Shown one piece after another: positions 22,861 through 34,832 of a stretch of 64,000 nucleotides of DNA (position 1 is its first letter; the number at the start of each line of letters is the position of its first letter). Under the pieces are notes generated by a model. It was given only the letters and a program-made list of their open reading frames with translations, ran no database searches and was not told where the DNA came from. The DNA lies in assembly GCA_963966185.1 (NCBI GenBank), contig CAWZYM010000398.1, positions 839,501-903,500 on the forward strand, written 5' to 3'. The DNA comes from Rhabditoides inermis (taxonomy: Eukaryota; Nematoda; Chromadorea; Rhabditida; Rhabditidae). A program made the translations under genes and the position numbers.

Positions 22861-25679
22861 CTCTCCCCTCTCTCTCTCTCTCTCTCCCTCTCTCTCTTTT
22901 GCTTCACATTGCATATGCATGTGTGTTGTTGACAATACAAGTACGCTGAGTGAGTGAGGCAGGCCATGGGTGGTCGCCGGTATATTACCCAAATCACTCA
23001 AAGTAAGTGGAATGGTGGATTCGGTGTTGCGGAAATAATAATAGTAAGCACTTATGATGTTGTTGTACTCATTACATATTGATTGTTGATTTCAGGAGTG
23101 TGACTATTCACGGAAGAGCCTCGAAATTCTCGTTCGCCGATTAGACGACCTCAACGATGTACGTTTTTTGCACAGTTTAATTTCGTTACAAAGTACTGCA
23201 TTGTAATTTGCATGCATTCCCGTTCTAATTTCTTTCCATGCCACTTTCAAATGGCCGGGGCGCAGTGCAGAGGCGAAAACTAATTACCAAAAGTTCAAAT
23301 TCCGGCGCAATGGCAATGTATGGCGGCTATCCTCAGAAAGCCGGTCGCTTTGGCTACTTCTGACGCTGAAAAATGCAGCTGCACATTCACCACTCAACAT
23401 TGAACTGCATTACGGTGAATGGCGTTGTTGTTTGATCATTACATGACGTCTTTGAACAGGAAGTGAAGCGCTACCGCGACTTTCTCGGGCACGAAAAGTC
23501 GCGGCGGGACCCGGCGCTGTACAAGACGAACAACGCCGACCGGCCGAGCGTCTACAACGACAGCATCTGCGGCACGATGGGCAACCTCACTGGACAGCTC
23601 ACCATGGTACGCCTTTTTCACGTTTACATTTTTTGAACATGTTATCGTAAGAGCTTTTAATCGTGTACATTGCCATCAACAAGAACACGATCTGTTTTGC
23701 AGTCATTTGTCATTACTACACGCGATCATGAGTTCCAAAGTATAAATTTTTATGGAAATCGCACTGCTCTTAACTGCTTCAAAAATCGCGGTGTTGCACG
23801 CTACCCATGAAAAACGCGAATCCGAGTCGATACAAAGTTGAATAATCCATGCTTTTCAAGGTGTGTTGAGTTTGTTCGCATTATGCATATATCGTATGCA
23901 TATATGTACCAATATCACGACATGCACGTTGCACCTTTCTTTCAGTGTTTGTAAGCCGAGACGTTTCAAACGTTAGGAATAGGTACGGCGACATATTCTG
24001 CACATCTTGTACCGATTCACTGATAACATCGCATTCACAGATCCAGTATTCTTGGTTACATAAAAACTATATAGTATTCAGAGACAAGGAATCAGATACC
24101 ACACTGATTTGTGATTGTTGTCAGGTTAGTGTGAATCGAGAGAAACAACATTGTTGTAATCGGATGCCATGCGCACTCTCTCCCTCTCTCTTTATCTCTG
24201 CTGCTTCAATTCCCCCCGTCAGGCTCACATTTCGTCTTTTTTCCTGCCCTTCTCTCGCAGCTCGCAATTAACTCGCGAGCACTTTTGTTTCAAAGAGTGG
24301 AATTCGAAAAGGAAAGGCCATTGAGTCTATGAAGACCATTGAGTCTCGTTATCATGTCGCATTCTTCGTACAGCTATACGTTTTTGAGAAACGTACGTAT
24401 TTATACGTGACATGGAGCAATACATGAGAATCGTAAGTGAGAGAGTGTGCGTGAAAGAGTGACATGACATCGAGAGGCAGAGGCAACCTAGTTGTGACCA
24501 CTCTCTTCTCCTCTCTCTCCTCGCCTTTTCTCCATATCAAGGACGACAGAGCATCTATAAACGTATAAACAAAGCTACTTTGCATTTGCGTCGCACTCGC
24601 GCGTTGTTGCAGAAAAAAGGGAAACGCGGGTTCTTTGCGCGAAGCATTCTCAAAACGTTATGCCTAATCCTAATAAGCATAAGTAAGATGCAGTGCTACA
24701 ATTTTTCGCGCAAGCGTCAGGCGAATTTGAATTTGCAAATGTTAAAAAAGTAGTATTGGTACCAATGTCGTATTGGTACCAGCCAAATTAGAACATTATT
24801 GGCGTTTAGTGTAGGGACCGCAACGTGAGGTGTAGAGTTTGTGTCGAAATCATGTAACATTTTCTGACTGGACGCGTTACTTGCTCTAATTAGCGTAGAA
24901 CGATTCGCCCTTCCGCGCTGATTCCAACGGTATTCGATTTATGGGAAAACGTGCCCCGTAAAGTATTGAAAATCGATAAAGAGTGATATGATGACGTCAT
25001 ATTTCTTTGATCTAGCCGCCATTGCCCAAAATGAGTAATGAAAAATGGTGTCACAAGAGACGTAATTCATCGAGTACTGATTGATTATAATCAAACAAAG
25101 CGTAGTGCTACTATAAGAAACGAGTATATTCGTAATTTAACTATTAATGACGTCATCAGTGCTTTGATCTAGCCGCCCTCTGTCGCACTTTCCCTGTGTG
25201 AGCGCGCGCCGCGCGGAATTAGAGCGCAATGTGAACGATGAACCCTATGAACATTATATACTTTCGAAATCAGCTTGAAACGATCTACATTATTATACAA
25301 ACTGCTATACCACATCCACACTTCTGAAATTCTCATTGTGGTCCCTAGTTTAGTGCCAAGGTATGAAGGATGAAAGACTTTTAACAATACTTCTCAAGGT
25401 GTTGGCTCTCAAAACATTCACAATACGCATTGCATTGTTCATAGCTGAAATATACATTAAAAAATGTTTCATGTCTTAGCCAAGTGAATTTAGTGAACTC
25501 ATAACAATTCATGAATTCAAAGGTGAACTGTGAGTAGTGAGTACCTCATCAAAAATCTATTCGTATGTGTTTCAAACTATAGAATTCAGGAATGGACGGA
25601 GAAGCTGCGCGGGATCCACAGCAACATGCAGTCGCCGCCGCCCTCCACCCCCGGATCGCGATCCTCCGACAGGAATTAG
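21146..25679 (+). CDS. Small coiled-coil protein of unknown function
   Basis: Four exons, 21146-21202, 23096-23158, 23460-23606 and 25590-25679 (TAG at 25677-25679), all in phase 0, give 118 residues. The first half (IEDQIRQVDKVMKECDYSRK, then SLEILVRRLDDLNDEVKRYR) has the heptad hydrophobic pattern of a coiled coil. The middle is polar, with TNNADRPSVYNDSICG, and the tail is Pro/Ser-rich (SPPPSTPGSRSSDRN). There is no signal peptide or membrane helix, so it is probably cytosolic or nuclear and acts in a complex; that is inference. Introns 1 and 3 are about 1.9 and 2 kb, so small extra exons could be missing. I do not recognise the family. Confidence 0.65.
22098..22903. repeat. Cluster of GA and CT microsatellites in intron 1
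   Basis: A (GA)n run at 22098-22136 is followed by (CT)n at 22266-22327 and again at 22785-22903. An 11-G run and a (GC)n-like stretch lie between. Opposite-strand GA and CT arrays close together could form hairpins. Confidence 0.9.
24991..25178. repeat. Direct repeat with CRE core, two copies
   Basis: ATGACGTCAT followed by CTTTGATCTAGCCGCC occurs at about 24992-25020 and again, with small differences, at about 25147-25176. The two are separated by about 125 bp. Both lie in the last intron of the coiled-coil gene. Confidence 0.7.
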
Positions 25680-26333
25680 AGAGGGACCACCCACGAAGCA
25701 CCGCTCTTTCGCCACTTGCCCTATGCTTACCGTGGCACCCGCCCCTTTCCAGACAGTCTCTCACTAACACTTTTTTAGTGTTTGAATCCTTTCTAATCAA
25801 TGCATAAGAGAGAGGCGCGCTGTCAAGAGAGTCGTTCACATTTGCATATATTAGAGTTGACACACACGTTCCAGCCAAATGAACCCTTCCCCAAGCAGTC
25901 ACTGCCTTGTGTGTGTGCATGGTCATTTTGTGAGAGAGAAAGAGAGAGTATGTTCGTCGCCCCCACATTGCCCCGCAGTCATGTACGTTCCGGGTGAGAG
26001 CCGTTCGCAACCAACCCCCCACACCCATATATACTCCAGCCCTACTATTGTACATAGTCCCCCACATTATTAATTAATAAAGATAATTTATACGTAACAC
26101 ACATGGTGGACCGAGTTTGTTTTCGTGAAGAGCACACACATCCCTCCAAATCCCACACTTGGCTGTTTTCGAAGGCTGCCTTCGCCTTTGTCGCCCCGTT
26201 CGGTTTTCTTCTTTTTGCATTTGCGAAGGCAACGGCGGCAATCAGTCGCTGCCGCCCATCTGTCTATATGCGCGCGGCAATCGTGCGACGCTAAATCCAT
26301 GTGTATGTGCACCGCCCTGGAGAGCCTAAACGG

Positions 26334-26375
<42 letters not shown>

Positions 26376-26592
26376 CTTCCATTTTACTCCCGAAGAGGGC
26401 GCTGCATCGATCCACCACACTCTCGTCGGCCCACTCTTCCCACCCCCAAAATGTGAAGAGGTCATTTTATGATTGCGTTCCTATGCGAATTATCATGTTA
26501 ATGAAACTCCATAACCTGATAACGTCTCGGTGTTGTTCTCGCATCAAATTAGCATATTGAGTGCATGTTTTGTAGTGTCGGGTTGTCGGCTA
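25680..26592. other. Intergenic; 3' UTR of coiled-coil gene and promoter of receptor gene
   Basis: No gene is supported. AATAAA occurs at about 26078-26083 and could be the upstream gene's poly(A) signal. A (CT)n run lies at about 26336-26373. Confidence 0.5.
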
Positions 26593-29500
26593 ATGGCGGC
26601 TTCTGGCGGGATATGCCGTTTTCTCGTCGCTGTGGCCTGCTTTCTTTGTGTTGATGCAAGCGGGAAAGTGAAGCGATCGGCCAAGGGACTGGAGGGACAG
26701 CTATACGAGGACCTGCTCTATGACTATAACAAGGTATTTCTATTTTGTGAACAACGTGAAATGACAGTGCTTCAGATTCCGCGACCAGTCAAGAACAGCA
26801 GCGATATTCTGACGGTAGACGTGGGCTCATCGCTGATTCGAATCATTGACGTGGTGAGCTCTTTTTACTATTTACTATTTATTTACTATTTACTATTATT
26901 TACTATTTTTACTATTTACTATTTATTACTATTTACTAACTATTTACACTCGCTCTCCTATCATAACATCACAATTTTCAGGATGAGAAGAACCAAGTGC
27001 TCACTACGAATCTGTGGCTGGAAATTGTGAGTTTTTAATAGATCAAGGAAAAAAGGAGAGAGAAAAGAAAAATTAGGGAAAAAAACATGTTTTTTGTAGA
27101 CAATTGTCCTACTCTCGTGAATATGCGTTGATGCTATGTTCACTATAGAAATGGTTCGACGCCAAGTTGACGTGGGATCCGAAAAAGTACGGCGGTCTGA
27201 AGACACTCCACGTCCCCAGTGAGCTCATCTGGACGCCCGATCTCGTGCTCTACAACAAGTGAGCTTCCTTGTGTGGTTCAAGTGTGCATGAGCTGATAGT
27301 GTTTCTCGTGTAAACGAATGAATCGTGAACACACACACACCATGGTCATAAAAGTTCGCATCCAAGAGCCATCTCCTGGATCATTATACAAAAGTAAATT
27401 AAATAAATACATGTAAATCCACTTCCAGTGCGGCTGGCGATCCGGACATCACGATTCTCACCGACGCGCTGGTCACGTACGAGGGACAGGTGTTCTGGCA
27501 GCCGCCCGCCATATACAAGTCATTCTGTCCCGTGAGTCGGCGACACTCTTGTACCTGTCTAGCCTATACATGTGGGAATGAGAAGAGAGAGAGATATCGG
27601 GAAATCGGGTAAGTAAGTGAATGTGTACATGATTTGAGATTGACGTCAAGTGGTTTCCGTACGACTCGCAGAACTGTGAGATGAAGTTCGGCACGTGGAC
27701 GTACACTGGTCGATACGTCGATCTCAAACAGCTGCCCAAGGGTGAGCGACGTCTTCATTTATGAAATGATTTTGTTTGTAAAGGGGTTTTATCGAAATTT
27801 TCATGCACATTTTCCCAGTCAGGAAAACGGGGTGTTAGCTTCATGATTCAATCTTCAGACCAAGTCGAGAAGCGGAAAGACTCGGAGGATAACGATGTCG
27901 AGTTCATGGAGCTCGGCATGGACCTGTCGTTCTTCTACCGGTTCGTTAGATTTATGTGAAAGACAGATCTTCTCTGCAGAGTTGTATGAAGTGAAATTGA
28001 GTTTCAGATCAGCCGAGTGGGACCTGCTCTCCCTTACCTCCGCGCGACACTCTGTCCTCTACGCAAGTTGCTGCGGACCCGAGAAATACGGTAGAGTCTC
28101 TCGCTTCTCGCTTCACAACACGATCCATATCACCATATGATTCGTGAACCTCATCCTAAGCAACAACATCACGACACGTTCCAGTCGACATCACGTACTA
28201 CTTTGGTCTGCGGCGGAAGACGCTGTTCTTCACGTGCAACCTGATCATCCCCTGCTTCCTCATCTCCATCCTCACCACCTTCGTATTCTATCTCTCCGAC
28301 CACAAGATCACCTTCTCCATCAGTATTCTCGTCACGCTCACTGTGTTCTTCTTGGTGAGCCGTTTGGTTGTTTGTTTGTTTACTTGATTGTGAGGCATGT
28401 GCTACAGGTCTTGATCGATTTGATGCCGCCAACATCGCTCGTGATACCCATGTTCGGCCGGTACCTCATCACTACTATGATACTTGTCGCACTGTCCACC
28501 GTGGTGAGTTATTTCATTTATTTTTGTACTTGTTTTGTAATTGTTTGAAACTACCATCCTGTGTCCGTACTTATTAGGCGAACGCATACACCATGTGTGT
28601 AAGCGACAGGAAATAGCATACATAGTTCGTCGTTGAAAACAGGTGATTGAGCGATTGAGTCTATTTGACTCCAGGTGTCTGTGGTGACCGTCAACTTCCG
28701 GTTCCGCAGCGGTTCGGCGCATCGTATGTCGCCCTGGATTCGCGCCATATTCCTCAACTTCTTGCCAAAGTGGGCTAGCATAATATAGAGTAGTTACACT
28801 GTTACGCACAATTGCAGGGTGCTGATGATCTCCCGCCCGGAGCCGAAGCAGAGCGCCAAGCCGCCGTCAAAGGTGCGGTCACAACATGTAGTATTTTTGA
28901 TTACCCGGTTGAATGCAGAGTCCTTCTAGTCGAAAACAAGATAGGAACTAGTACGCAATATACCCTCTTTCAGCTCATCGACCCCACAGCACTCGTGGGT
29001 CACGCGTACGCTCGGGAGGGGAAGAGTCTGCTGCGGCACGAGAAGCGGCCGCCCGGAGACGAGACCGGCTTCGATCTGCGGATACGCGACAGCAGCCGCG
29101 AGAAGGTGGGCACGGGTGGTGAAACTACTTAAATTGCGGTCAGTCTCTTCGAAACACTCCCGAATGCCTCCGAAACACGTTGGAATTGCCTTTCAAATCG
29201 CCCTCAGAATACTCCCGAATCGCCTTCAAAATAATCCCGAATACCCCCCACCCCCCCGAACACTTCGGAATGCCTTGCTATGCCTTCGAAACATTCCCGA
29301 GCATCTTTCAAAGAGACACCTTTAGGCGATCGCATGTGCGTACTAGAGCAGTTGATAGCAGTTGATATGATTCGATTTCACATAATGTCTCTGGTGGGTA
29401 CACTATGTTGAGTATGTACAATTCCTTAGGTGCCCTACGTTCCCGGCCGCACTGCGCCGACCGTCACGTTCAAGAAATCGAAAAAGTTAGTATTTAGACA

Positions 29501-29665
29501 AAGGGATTATGAATTGGTAATAATCCGCTAATCCTAATTATACAATTTTCCAGGAACAAGAAACGAGTTGACGACGTGATATTCATCAATCTGCTGCAAC
29601 AAGTGCGGTTTATCGCCGAACACTTTCAGCACAACGAGAGGGAGAGTGAGGTACGTTTCTCTCTC

Positions 29666-29708
<43 letters not shown>

Positions 29709-30008
29709 CTCTCTCCAAACTCCCGCAATGCCATACGATTTGAGATATATCTTTTCAAAATCTCTCTCTCTCACTCTCTCTCTCTCTCACTCCCTCTCTC
29801 TCTCCCTAACCAACTATATCAGATCTCTGACGACTGGACGTTCGTAGCCATGGTGCTGGACCGTCTGTTCCTCATCATCTTCTCCGTCCTGAACGTCGGC
29901 ACCATGTTCATCATTCTCGAAGCGCCTTCGTTGTACGACAGCCGCGACCCGATGAACATCACAGTGCCCAGCAAGCCGCTCGGACAACCCAACCTGTTCT
30001 CCACTTGA
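26593..30008 (+). CDS. Nicotinic acetylcholine receptor subunit, alpha type
   Basis: Sixteen exons agree in phase and give 543 residues: 26593-26733, 26776-26853, 26982-27026, 27149-27258, 27429-27531, 27639-27741, 27859-27940, 28008-28090, 28185-28354, 28408-28503, 28675-28769, 28818-28872, 28974-29105, 29430-29485, 29554-29650, 29823-30008. A signal peptide is followed by the ligand-binding domain with [11 protein letters not shown] and [11 protein letters not shown]. The Cys loop has exactly 13 residues between its cysteines. Adjacent cysteines in YASCCG mark an alpha-type subunit. M1 has [19 protein letters not shown]2 [15 protein letters not shown]3 follows PPTSLVIP, and M4 is in the last exon. 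Before M2 it reads SDHKITF, without the usual GEK. It is a cation channel subunit of the UNC-38/UNC-63/ACR-12 group; ACR-12 is my first guess. One intron ends TTTGAG, not TTTCAG. Confidence 0.9.
26858..26946. repeat. (TTTACTA)n-type minisatellite in intron 2
   Basis: Repeats of TTTACTAT with unit lengths of 7-11 fill most of this short receptor intron. Confidence 0.8.
29131..29323. mobile_element. Palindromic MITE family, copy 2 (expanded)
   Basis: It begins TTGCGGTCAGTCTCTTCGAA and ends CTTTCAAAGAGACACC. Its interior is a run of degenerate CCCGAATnCC repeats, which makes it longer (about 190 bp) than its sisters. It lies in an intron of the nicotinic receptor gene. Confidence 0.65.
29660..29811. 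repeat. (CT)n tracts in the last receptor intron
   Basis: Two CT runs (29660-29715 and 29761-29811) flank about 45 bp of unique sequence. Confidence 0.9.
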
Positions 30009-30017
30009 AGAGTGTGT

Positions 30018-30062
30018 CAATCAATCAATCAATCAATCGTTTATCCAGAATCGCTATATCCT
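30018..30062. repeat. (TCAA)n joined to a dispersed repeat
   Basis: About five TCAA units run into TTTATCCAGAATCGCTATAT, which recurs in altered form at 56606-56655 (TTATTCAGACTCGCCATATC) in an egl-15 intron. A 3' retroelement fragment with a microsatellite tail would explain both. Confidence 0.45.
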
Positions 30063-30130
30063 GACTGGTGCTGTAATGGTCAGTGTGTCATGATTATTGT
30101 ATGTGTGTGCCATTAGTCATTAGCTCGACG

Positions 30131-30136
30131 AATAAA
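30131..30136 (+). terminator. Poly(A) signal of the nicotinic receptor gene
   Basis: AATAAA lies 123 bp after the stop codon. Confidence 0.65.
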
Positions 30137-31192
30137 AGTGTGAATAGTTTTGATAAGACAGTGCATGAGCACCTACTCATCTACGGGATTCACCGAAAAT
30201 TGCTATTGGGACTCTGCAGTAGGCATTGTATAGAGTAATTGATATTGTAATTTATCTGATAAACATAATGTGCTACTTGATTCGAGGTTCTGATTTCTGG
30301 AGACAGTCTAAAGAGAGACTCGCGATTTCTTTTACAGCATTGTCCCACTGACCGCATGACTCACTTGGACTACTGTGTGTGCCTGTCATACATCAAACTG
30401 TCGACTCACTGCCTGCTGGAATCGTCTTCCGTTTTCGTTTTCTCCGTGGCGCCCAGATGATATCGCTTCGTTTCGACACCCGATTTCGCCATCATCTCCA
30501 TTTCTGTTGTGTGACGTGGTTCTAGTATTCTGCGTCTAGACCAATGGCCTGTTGCGATTGAACGCTTACTGGTAGCGTAAGCGTCCTCAAGGCTGCTCTA
30601 CATTTGTGCGCATCCGCGCGTGATTCGTTCTCTCTCTTCTCCCGCGCATCTTTTGAGGCCACTCCCCACTAACCTTGCATCTGACCGTCGCAAGTTGCAA
30701 ATGTTCACTTTGCAGTTTCGACCGACGACCCGTGAACTTCCTAGTCTAGGTTGTACGGTCTTGAAAGTTCCTGGTCCTTGCCGACTAATCGTAAGATTAA
30801 CTACCCACTTTCACTCTTGCCGCCACTGCTATGCTGTTGTGGTATTGTAGTGATCGGTCGCCCTCTCTCTCTCTCTCTCTCTTTCAATGATGATGCGTTC
30901 GAAAACTAGTTCACTAGAAGAAATGGAGAGCAGGCGAGAGTGGCGACTGTCACTTGTGTGTGTGTGCCAGTCACTAGTGATAGCGCGCTTTCACTTGCGC
31001 AATTCGGAAACTGGGTCGAGCCGCAGTCCCCTGTGTGTGAATCTTCACTTGCTCCACATCTCACACCGCCCTTTTTGCATCCCGGCGTTTCGCAAATTTC
31101 ACTTGAAAATCGGGCGTGTGACCCGCGTCGCCCGGAACAGGTAACGCGTACCACGTGTCGTCAGCTGACCAGCCCCGCGCTCGCAGATTCCC
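30137..31192. other. Intergenic, no gene seen
   Basis: The stretch is CT-rich with a (CT)n run at about 30861-30880. Nothing with splice or domain support was found. Confidence 0.5.
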
Positions 31193-31202
31193 ATATATAA
31201 GG
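31193..31202 (+). promoter_or_regulatory. TATA box
   Basis: ATATATAAGG lies about 395 bp before the ATG of the 69-residue membrane protein gene. The gap can be a 5' UTR intron ending at the TTGCAG just before that ATG. Confidence 0.4.
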
Positions 31203-31594
31203 CGATCCTTGAACTCATTTGCGTCTGCCATTACTCTCCGATCACTTTACAAGTATTGGGTCAGCGCCTCACCAATGATCAAACTCGTTCGTATGCCGTC
31301 TCGCCAGTGTCTCCCCCCCCCCCCTATGCGGTTGGGCTTTGCTGCTAGCTAGCGTGTGACTTTTATGCAGGTGGCAAGACTGGTCTGGTCTGGCCTGGGA
31401 GTAAAAGGTTACTCTGACCGCGCACTTCATTCCCATGTACTTTCTACTTTCTCTCTCTATCTCTGTCTCATCAACCGCTCTCACTCGTGTGCTGATCTCG
31501 AAAGTCAGTACACCCGTTGTCACTATTCGCCACACTCGCTTCAGTGTCCGTGTCCATTGTCCGAGGCTATTGATTTATCGATTGATTTGCAGGA

Positions 31595-31859
31595 ATGCCG
31601 GTAGAGAGTCGTCTTGATGCACTTTTCCGGGAGCAGGAGAAGGTCGCCAACATCGCTTCGGCCGCTACGGGACTCATCATGTGAGTGAACTGTCAAGACA
31701 TAGTGGACAATCTTTGTGCATGTCCACATTTCCAGGTCTCTCTGCTTCTTCGTGCTGCCGGCTGTGTGGTCGAACATCTTCCATGTGATCCCGATTCCTG
31801 TCGCCTCCGTTCCCGCCGGCACCTACGACGCGTGGAGCGACCTCAAGGACCTGCTGTAG
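31595..31859 (+). CDS. 69-residue single-pass membrane protein
   Basis: Two exons, 31595-31680 and 31736-31859 (TAG at 31857-31859), join within a Met codon. The first 23 residues are polar (MPVESRLDALFREQEKVANI). One strongly hydrophobic segment follows (LIMSLCFFVLPAVW), then IPIPVASVPAGTYDAW and an acidic end, SDLKDLL. The start lies three bases after a TTGCAG acceptor, so the mRNA is either cis-spliced to a 5' UTR exon or receives a spliced leader. The product could be a small subunit of an organelle or ER membrane complex, but no family is recognised. AATAAA follows at 32047. Confidence 0.7.
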
Positions 31860-32046
31860 AGATGGTCCCTTCGATGCTTACCCTATGATGGTCCCTCCCC
31901 GCCGGTATATCGCCAGGTTCCCTCCCAGCCACACTCTAGACTAGTGCAATGCAGTCGGGTAGTACTAATTAACGCCTATATACTTTGCTAACCCTTTATG
32001 TGATCTCTATAATATGGATATGCAGCCGGTGAACGTGACGTAACAT

Positions 32047-32052
32047 AATAAA
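32047..32052 (+). terminator. Poly(A) signal of the 69-residue protein gene
   Basis: AATAAA lies 188 bp after the stop, in a compact gene with a 5' TATA-like site. Confidence 0.6.
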
Positions 32053-32130
32053 AACGTGATGCTTACAACGATTTGTTTATCTTGTACAAGGGACGCGACA
32101 CGACTTAGGACCACACATACTCTCCAACAG

Positions 32131-32374
32131 CTACATTTCTTCGGCCGTATTGCGCTTGTTGCCATTGAACTTGCGCCACAGGATGTCGAACCTGAATGAT
32201 TTTTTTTCGATTCTTCCGAGTGCTCCGGACCGGACGTGTGAACGTCGCCTGAATTTCAGATGACGTACCGGAGAAGCGGCTGCTTGAGCATGTGTCCGTT
32301 GATCGCCTCACCGGAGGAGTCTTTCTTGTCCCGCACGGCACGCAAGAAAATCGGGAAGTTTCTGTAGCTGCGCT
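32131..32374 (-). CDS. 3' end of an unidentified gene (two exons)
   Basis: Minus-strand exons 32374-32269 and 32191-32131 (TAG at 32133-32131) are joined by a GTACGT...TTCAG intron in phase. The 5' side begins in mid-codon, so at least one upstream exon exists. It was not found up to 34.8 kb. The visible 54 residues are basic, RSYRNFPIFLRAVRDKKDSS, then PLLRFDILWRKFNGNKRNTA and EEM. The gene is convergent with the 69-residue protein gene. No family is recognised. Confidence 0.5.
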
Positions 32375-33055
32375 CTGAAAACAGTCACCCTGATATCAAC
32401 TGTGGACATTGTCACGTAATCGTGAATAACGACTGTTTGGGTGCTATATAAACGGTGAGAAAAGCAAACTACTATACTTACATAGTTGTCTTATAACACG
32501 TTTTCATATAAGGTCAAGTGAGTTGTCTCCCACTCGGACGTCAGAGAGCCAATTTCCTGATTTCCTCAACACAACGTGCTATCCAGATGTAAATCGGTAT
32601 GCAAATGAATTATTAAACGCTGAATAGTGTACTAGTATATGTATAACTTTCAGTAATAGTCACGGCGGAATATTCAGGTTACGTCCACCGTAACTCGCTG
32701 AGTTCTGAACGATTCAGACATCCCCGCAATCAACGGTTATTTCCGATTGTTGATTGCCATGCGATAGCGTATTCGATATCAGCCATGATGAATTGCGATG
32801 TAATCACTTCTTTTCTTTTTCAAAAAAGAAAATAATAAAAAGAAAAAGGGAGAGAGAGAGAGAGAAAGAGATAAAGAGAGAGAAATCAGCAAGGGCACAA
32901 CCAGACACGAAAAGAAGCCGCGATTTCAGGCGATTAGAGATTCAGGCGATTAGATTTTCATGTTAATGACAAGTTTTGGTGATTAAATATCAATTTTTTG
33001 ACATACACACGGCTGGCTGCAAAAGTAATTATGATGTGGTGAAAGCAAGGAAGAT

Positions 33056-33096
<41 letters not shown>

Positions 33097-33478
33097 GAGG
33101 AACAAAATCACCATCACGTTCATTCTGTTCATCAGAAAAGCAGCAAGTATAAAACGGTGTTCGCTAAGTGATAATTATGCTCGAGAAAAACGACAGTGAT
33201 CCAAACCTACTCTTAAAAAAACGCACCATTCTAAATTTCATGTGTAAACTACGACTGCTACGTGAAAACACGTGAAAATAAATAACTTTTCATAAATAAA
33301 CTATATGCTAAAAATGAAGATAATTTGTAGAAAACGCCTCGTACTTCTTAGTGAGAAATACCGAAATGTGCCGTGGCAAATTCCGTACGCACAAAGCACA
33401 TTGTTGTCTGTGTTGTGTTATGATTCATTATCGGAAGTCATTTGTTGTATCGTCATAACTGTGTTTTCCATCTTTCAG

Positions 33479-33556
33479 GTTTCTTGTGTGCGTGGCCACG
33501 TGAACGGACGCGATATCAACAAGACCAAACCGTTCGGAGCACGCTGTGAAATGTAA
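33479..33556 (+). CDS. Possible orphan exon
   Basis: After a good TTTCAG acceptor there are 25 codons, starting VSCVRGHVNGRDINKTKPFG, followed either by TAA (33554-33556) or by a GTAAGT donor overlapping it. Codon use and composition look coding and two cysteines are present. No neighbouring exon could be joined to it, so this may be part of a small secreted gene or chance. Confidence 0.25.
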   Translation, partial: VSCVRGHVNGRDINKTKPFGARCEM

Positions 33557-33590
33557 GTTTCACACTTTAAAAAAATACATCATTAAGGTG

Positions 33591-33610
33591 TTCAATCAAT
33601 CAATGTTCAC

Positions 33611-33673
<63 letters not shown>

Positions 33674-33690
33674 CTCAATCAATTAATCAA
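33591..33690. repeat. (TCAA)n microsatellite
   Basis: More than 20 TCAA units with a few single-base interruptions. Confidence 0.95.
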
Positions 33691-34785
33691 TCAATTAGTA
33701 AACTGATGTGTGTACATCAGTCTGGTCTCTCGCGCGTGTCACAAACCCGGTGTGAGCTATGCGAAAGTGCCGGCTATAAGCGCGACGCGCGCCTTTTGAC
33801 GAACCGAAGCAAACTGACAGCAGTAAATTCAATAAGGCAAATTGCAATGCATTGCAGCAAAGTATTTTTGAAGGTGTTATTACCGCTTACACATTGTGCA
33901 TCGTTATTTCAAAAATGGTTTTCTACTTAATTCCTACTTATTTCCCATCAAGTTCCCACTTATTTACGATCTATACGCTAGGGCGTTAGAGAGTAGGAAG
34001 TAAATGGAAAAATGGAAAGTAAGTAGACAATGAGTAGGATAGAAGTGGGACAGTTTTGTCATTGACGTTACGCGTTTCGAAAATGTAGTTTCACTTATTA
34101 TGTGTTTAGGTGTATTGTTTGCCGCGATCGAAACATAAAGACACATTGCTTATGTTGTTTTCTTTGAATTGATTTGCAAAGAATGGAGGAATCGACGAAA
34201 ATCATTATAACTAGTCGAGTACAAGAACGATTTTCGCAACCAAACCAACGGGCTTCCACTAAGCGTCCCTGTTCCTTTCGACTATTCTTACGAGAGGATC
34301 CACTTTTGCAAACTTTTTAGTCTGTCTATGTTATTTGATAGATTTATATGTGATTGAACATTGTAAAACCGAATGCGCTGCGGTCAAGGAGACAGGAGGC
34401 AGAAGTTGCTATACCGTAACCCGCACTCACTTTGTTGCCTCCATAGACCGCGTTCGTCGGAGTCGTTCAACTGTGCCGTGACAGTGTGAAGGAGGAGTGA
34501 GACTGAGAGAAGCACACACATCTCACGCAGCATAGCCGAAGGAGGGGTAAATGAATGAGGGGTGGAGGAGGAGGAGAAGGAGGAGGGTAAGGAGGGGGAG
34601 TAGCGGTGGGCGGAGAGAGCGCCGAGAGGCGAGAGCGCCCAGGCACGCAGACAGTCTCACTATACGGCCGAGCAGGTGGAATCGGCTGTGTAGCCTACAG
34701 TGCATGCGATGTTCGCGGAATCGCGAAGCGAGTGTGTGAAAAGCGTTTAGCGCAAACAATCCGCCGACATCATCACACACCAGCA

Positions 34786-34791
34786 TTTATT
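34786..34791 (-). terminator. Poly(A) signal of the warthog-like gene
   Basis: AATAAA on the minus strand lies 42 bp after the stop codon. Confidence 0.65.
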
Positions 34792-34832
34792 AAGAGTGAG
34801 TAGAGGCATATATTAGTTATTATGACGGCGCG

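Larger units (their letters stand above)
32380..34785. other. Mostly unassigned, 2.4 kb
   Basis: This should contain the missing 5' part of the unidentified minus-strand gene. It also holds (GA)n runs (about 32848-32882 and 33058-33093), a long TCAA array and one exon-like open stretch at 33479. Confidence 0.4.

Noticed and set aside
33591..33690. Regular TCAA array considered as a CRISPR-like or satellite structure
   Set aside because: There are no spacers; it is a plain tetranucleotide microsatellite in a eukaryotic genome.
34523..34786. Minus-strand frame with a Leu run (RPPLLPLLTLLLLLLLHPSF) as a signal peptide for the unidentified minus gene
   Set aside because: It is the complement of a GGAGGAGG-rich tract and has no donor in the required phase. 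The intervening distance is also very long.
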